DNA of 64,000 bases from NCBI RefSeq assembly GCF_039523755.1, contig NZ_BAAAFX010000002.1, positions 1-64,000 on the forward strand, in the 5' to 3' direction. Source of the stretch: Tatumella terrea. Lineage in GTDB: Bacteria; Pseudomonadota; Gammaproteobacteria; Enterobacterales; Enterobacteriaceae. The translations under genes and the position numbers were made by a program. Positions 61,385 to 64,000 of this stretch are shown here, piece after piece. The notes beneath the pieces are model-generated. The model did no database searches. It saw nothing but the letters and a program-made list of their open reading frames with translations, and was not told the origin of the DNA. The stretch's first letter is position 1. Every line of letters begins with the position of its first letter.

Positions 61385-62703
61385 AGGGGCTGGAACACGC
61401 GTTAGCCTCACTGGCGGCCGTTCCTCTGAGCCTGGATGCCGGCAAACTCTGCCGGGTCACGGGGCCGCTGATGGAAGTCAGTGGCTGCCCGTTAGCCATT
61501 GGTCAGCGCTGTGAAGTCGAAACCGCTCATCAGCAGAGAGTGATTGCGGAAGTGGTGGGTTTCAACCGTGAGCTGACCTATCTGATGCCGTTACAGAATC
61601 CTTCGGGGTTACGCAGTGGTGCCCGCGTCTTTCCTGCCGGAAATTCCGCCGGTCTGCCGATCGGTGAGGAGTGGTTAGGTCGGGTCTTCAACGGACTGGG
61701 CGAACCGGTCGATGAGTCCGGCCCTGCCGGCGGTGGCTTTATATTACCCCGTCAGCTTCCCGCCGTGCCGGCACTGAAGCGTGCCCCGGTCAGCGCCCCG
61801 CTGGATGTCGGGGTCCGGGCGATCAATGGTTTCCTGACCCTGGGGCGTGGTCAGCGCGTCGGCCTGATGGCCGGGAGCGGGGTCGGGAAAAGTGTTTTGC
61901 TGGGCATGATGGCCCGGGCAACAGAAGCAGAAATCGTGGTGGTCGGCCTGATCGGTGAACGGGGTCGTGAAGTGAATGAATTCCTGACCCATACCCTGGG
62001 TGAACAGGGGCGGAAGAAAGCCATTGTCATTGTTGCGCCTGCCGACGAAAGCCCGTTAATGCGTTTGAAAGCGACAGAACTTTGTCACTCAGTGGCGGCT
62101 TTTTTCCGTGATCAGGGCCTTCATGTATTGCTGATGATTGACTCTTTAACACGTTACGCCATGGCACAGCGTGAAATCGCCTTATCGCTGGGGGAAGCCC
62201 CGGCAACCAAAGGGTATCCGGCATCGGTCTTTTCGTTGATCCCGCGGCTGGTGGAGGCCGCCGGTAACGGTGAAGGGACCGGGAGCCTGACGGCCATTTA
62301 TACCGTCCTTGCCGAAGGCGATGATCAGCAGGATCCGATCGTCGATGCGGCGCGCGCCGTACTCGACGGACATATTGTGTTATCACGTACGCTGGCAGAA
62401 GCCGGACATTTCCCTGCCATTGATATCAGTCAGTCCGTCAGTCGCTGTATGAGCCTGGTGACATCTGGAGAGCACCGCCGTGCCGCCAGGCAACTTAAGC
62501 AGCAATATGCCCGCTTCAGAGAGATTAAGCCGATGATGGCTCTGGGGGGCTATGTGGCAGGGGCCGATCCTGAGGTGGATCTGGCGGTAGAGCTATCACC
62601 GGCTCTCCATCGGTTTTTACAACAGGAAGAGCAGCAACTGAGTTCATTTTCTGACAGCCGGCAGCAATTACTGACGCTGGCCCACAGGACGGCAGGGGAA
62701 TGA
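61381..62703 (+). CDS. lfiI: Flagellum-specific ATP synthase FliI, secondary (Flag-2) system
   Basis: A 440-residue ATPase of the export apparatus, F1-beta-like. Walker A GLMAGSGVGKSVLLGMMAR near residue 161, GERGREVNEF near 194, Walker B VLLMIDSLTRYA near 249, and ASVFSLIPRLVEAAGNGEGTGSLTA near 281. The GTG start at 61381 overlaps the lfiH stop; the ORF extends 63 bases further upstream inside lfiH but this is not the start. Confidence 0.95.
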   Translation: MKGLEHALASLAAVPLSLDAGKLCRVTGPLMEVSGCPLAIGQRCEVETAHQQRVIAEVVGFNRELTYLMPLQNPSGLRSGARVFPAGNSAGLPIGEEWLGRVFNGLGEPVDESGPAGGGFILPRQLPAVPALKRAPVSAPLDVGVRAINGFLTLGRGQRVGLMAGSGVGKSVLLGMMARATEAEIVVVGLIGERGREVNEFLTHTLGEQGRKKAIVIVAPADESPLMRLKATELCHSVAAFFRDQGLHVLLMIDSLTRYAMAQREIALSLGEAPATKGYPASVFSLIPRLVEAAGNGEGTGSLTAIYTVLAEGDDQQDPIVDAARAVLDGHIVLSRTLAEAGHFPAIDISQSVSRCMSLVTSGEHRRAARQLKQQYARFREIKPMMALGGYVAGADPEVDLAVELSPALHRFLQQEEQQLSSFSDSRQQLLTLAHRTAGE

Positions 62704-63119
62704 GCCTGACGGATCCGCTGAAGACGCTGGAACGCCTCCGCCGCCAGCAGTTACAACAGTGCCAGCAGCGGGTCAATGAACAGCAGGCCATGCTCCGGGG
62801 CATGCAGTCCAAAATCCATACCCTGCAGTCGTTTCTGCAGTCGCCTATGACACCGGTGACGCAGGGCTTAGCCCTGCGGAATCAGGATAATTATGCCCGG
62901 GAACTGCGTCACCTGCTCCGCTGGCAGCAGCAGCAGCACCTTGCGGCAGAGCAGGAGTTAGCCCGGCGTCAAACGGCGTTACTGGAGAGTCATTTGCAGT
63001 ATAAGCGGCTGGAAAGCTATGGCCATGAACTGGCCCGCAGCGAATTGCAGCAGCAACGCCGGCAGGAGCAAAAGAGTACGGATGCCTTAGCCGCCCTCCG
63101 CTTTGCCCGAAAATCCTAA
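62700..63119 (+). CDS. lfiJ: Flagellar export chaperone FliJ, secondary (Flag-2) system
   Basis: A 139-residue, Gln/Arg-rich, largely coiled-coil protein in the FliJ position after lfiI. It overlaps lfiI by 4 bases (ATGA) and overlaps the convergent lfgN stop by 4 bases. Sequence conservation in this family is low, so the call rests on size, composition and context. Confidence 0.85.
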   Translation: MSLTDPLKTLERLRRQQLQQCQQRVNEQQAMLRGMQSKIHTLQSFLQSPMTPVTQGLALRNQDNYARELRHLLRWQQQQHLAAEQELARRQTALLESHLQYKRLESYGHELARSELQQQRRQEQKSTDALAALRFARKS

Positions 63120-63562
63120 GCGTGCTGGCCCGGCTGATAAAGCCAGGACGGTCCCTCACCGGAAACCGGGAGACTGTTTTGCAGAATATCATGCTGCATT
63201 TCAATGAGTTGCTGATTGTGGTGGTTAGTCTGCTGACACTGCTGCAGTTGTTCTGTTATTTCCTGCCAGGCGGATTGCAACGGGTGCCGGGCGGCTTCCG
63301 GCAGTTGTGCCAGTAATTGCGTCATGCCCTGCGGGGCTGCCGGTAAACCCAGTTGCTGCAGACCGGCCATGCGCTGCCGGGCATGCTGGTGTAACTGCCG
63401 GTAGTGTTGCATCAACTGCTGATTCAGTTGGTCAAGATCCGCTTGTGCATAGGTCAGGATCGCCTGACGCTGGGCCGATAATATCGCGTTGATCGCGTGC
63501 AGATGTTGCCTGTCTGCCAGCAGCTCAGTGCACAGCGTGCGCACCAAATCAGCCTTACTCAT
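63116..63562 (-). CDS. lfgN: Flagellar chaperone FlgN, secondary (Flag-2) system
   Basis: A 148-residue helical, Gln/His-rich protein with the FlgN-like pattern LVRTLCTELLADRQHLHAINAIL at its N-terminus. In the primary system FlgN chaperones the hook-filament junction proteins FlgK and FlgL. It overlaps lfgM by 4 bases. The order lfgA-M-N is as in lateral flagellar loci. Confidence 0.85.
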   Translation of the reverse strand: MSKADLVRTLCTELLADRQHLHAINAILSAQRQAILTYAQADLDQLNQQLMQHYRQLHQHARQRMAGLQQLGLPAAPQGMTQLLAQLPEAARHPLQSAWQEITEQLQQCQQTNHHNQQLIEMQHDILQNSLPVSGEGPSWLYQPGQHA

Positions 63563-63837
63563 TCAGACCTCTGGTAAAAACTCAGCATAGACCGGGCCAG
63601 TCCTTCGCTGTCTGCAGTGAGTTCACCACGGCTTAAGGCGGCTTTCACTTCAGCGACCTTCGCGCTATCCACCTCCGGCATGGCTGCTAATGCCTGCCGT
63701 GCTTCCATCATTGTCTGCCCGGTCGAGGCGGACATGACTTTCGGGGCTGAGGTTTTAATCGCCTTTTCATTGTCTTGTGAAGCAACAACGGGGGTATTAA
63801 TCCTGTCGTTATGCGTCACAGATGTCAGCTTTATCAT
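63559..63837 (-). CDS. lfgM: Anti-sigma-28 factor FlgM-like, secondary (Flag-2) system
   Basis: A 92-residue protein. The C-terminal half (VDSAKVAEVKAALSRGELTADSEGLARSMLSFY, about 56-88) matches the sigma-28-binding region of FlgM. It implies that a dedicated sigma-28 (LafS-type) factor for the late genes lies outside the window. Between it and lfgA is a 65-base gap. Confidence 0.9.
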   Translation of the reverse strand: MIKLTSVTHNDRINTPVVASQDNEKAIKTSAPKVMSASTGQTMMEARQALAAMPEVDSAKVAEVKAALSRGELTADSEGLARSMLSFYQRSE

Positions 63838-63902
63838 AAATAATCTCCGTTTCCTGCTTATAACGACGCGGACCGGCCGTAAATTAAGGGTAAATACGAC
63901 AT

Positions 63903-64000
63903 TTATTCGGCCGCTCTGACGCTGACCTGTTGTTCATTGATCACCTTGCCGACAATCACTCTGCCGCTGCTGCTGTTTTTCACCTTAATAAGCGCCCCCC
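63903..64000 (-). CDS. lfgA: Flagellar P-ring chaperone FlgA, C-terminal end (partial)
   Basis: The last 31 codons before the window edge read IKVKNSSSGRVIVGKVINEQQVSVRA-type sequence, the conserved FlgA ending where IxVxNxxSGxxxxGxV occurs. The gene continues beyond the window. FlgA is the periplasmic chaperone for P-ring assembly. Confidence 0.85.
   Translation of the reverse strand, partial: GALIKVKNSSSGRVIVGKVINEQQVSVRAAE

Noticed and set aside
1..64000. CRISPR arrays, insertion sequences, integrases and prophage genes
   Set aside because: I looked for regularly spaced repeats, transposase ORFs and terminal inverted repeats and saw none; the only notable long direct repeat is the 178-bp pair near 44 kb, apart from the two 5S genes.

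Overview
The window is chromosomal DNA from an enterobacterium (order Enterobacterales). The backbone gene order follows the 90-92 minute region of Escherichia coli closely: rRNA operon end, metA, yjbB, lysC, pgi, psiE, ubiCA, plsB/dgkA, lexA-dinF, zur, dusA, pspG, qor, dnaB, tyrB, uvrA/ssb. Proteins resemble E. coli orthologues but are clearly diverged, and I cannot name the genus from sequence alone. An Erwiniaceae or other non-Escherichia lineage is a guess. Several accessory blocks interrupt the backbone.

Layout. 1-870: the 3' end of a 23S rRNA, then 5S, tRNA-Thr(GGT), a second 5S and two terminators. 1034-2013: metA behind three Met boxes. 2316-12408: a citrate fermentation island. It has an operon on the minus strand (2HCT transporter, FAH-family enzyme, citC, citD, citE, citF, citX, citG) and a divergent citrate-sensing two-component system (dpiB/dpiA). 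12433-17899: a GntR/UTRA (PhnR-like) regulator divergent from an ABC importer operon that contains a cytoplasmic alkaline-phosphatase-superfamily hydrolase. This abuts yjbB, a Na/Pi transporter homologue. 19719-24409: panS-like transporter, lysC with its lysine riboswitch, and a CPA1-type antiporter. 24609-41258: mostly housekeeping genes, with an Lrp-type regulator and a YitT-family membrane protein where E. coli has alr. 41414-42841: a tautomerase divergent from a LysR regulator. 43005-44840: a small accessory module with a DUF4225-like protein, two paralogous small membrane proteins, an orphan C-terminal fragment and a 178-bp direct repeat. 44985-50057: a YahK-like alcohol dehydrogenase, uvrA and ssb. 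50184-64000: part of a secondary (lateral, Flag-2 type) flagellar locus: lfhAB-lfiRQPNM, the sigma-54 activator lafK, lfiEFGHIJ, and lfgN, lfgM and the end of lfgA.

How the genes work together. The citrate block encodes sensing, uptake, citrate lyase and its full prosthetic-group and activation machinery, but no membrane oxaloacetate decarboxylase; the FAH-family gene may fill that step. An FNR-like box in the divergent region fits anaerobic control. The importer, hydrolase and YjbB-like protein could form an uptake, cleavage and phosphate-export route for an organophosphorus compound. The flagellar block holds the export gate, C-ring, MS-ring and ATPase genes, arranged around their own sigma-54 activator.

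Most interesting for follow-up: the duplicated DUF4225-like module (possible toxin/immunity cassette); the FAH enzyme inside the citrate lyase operon; the importer-hydrolase operon with a 12-bp palindrome; the rrnD-like 5S-tRNA-Thr-5S tail beside metA, with a two-base-pair covariation between its 5S genes; and the placement of a Flag-2 locus beside ssb.
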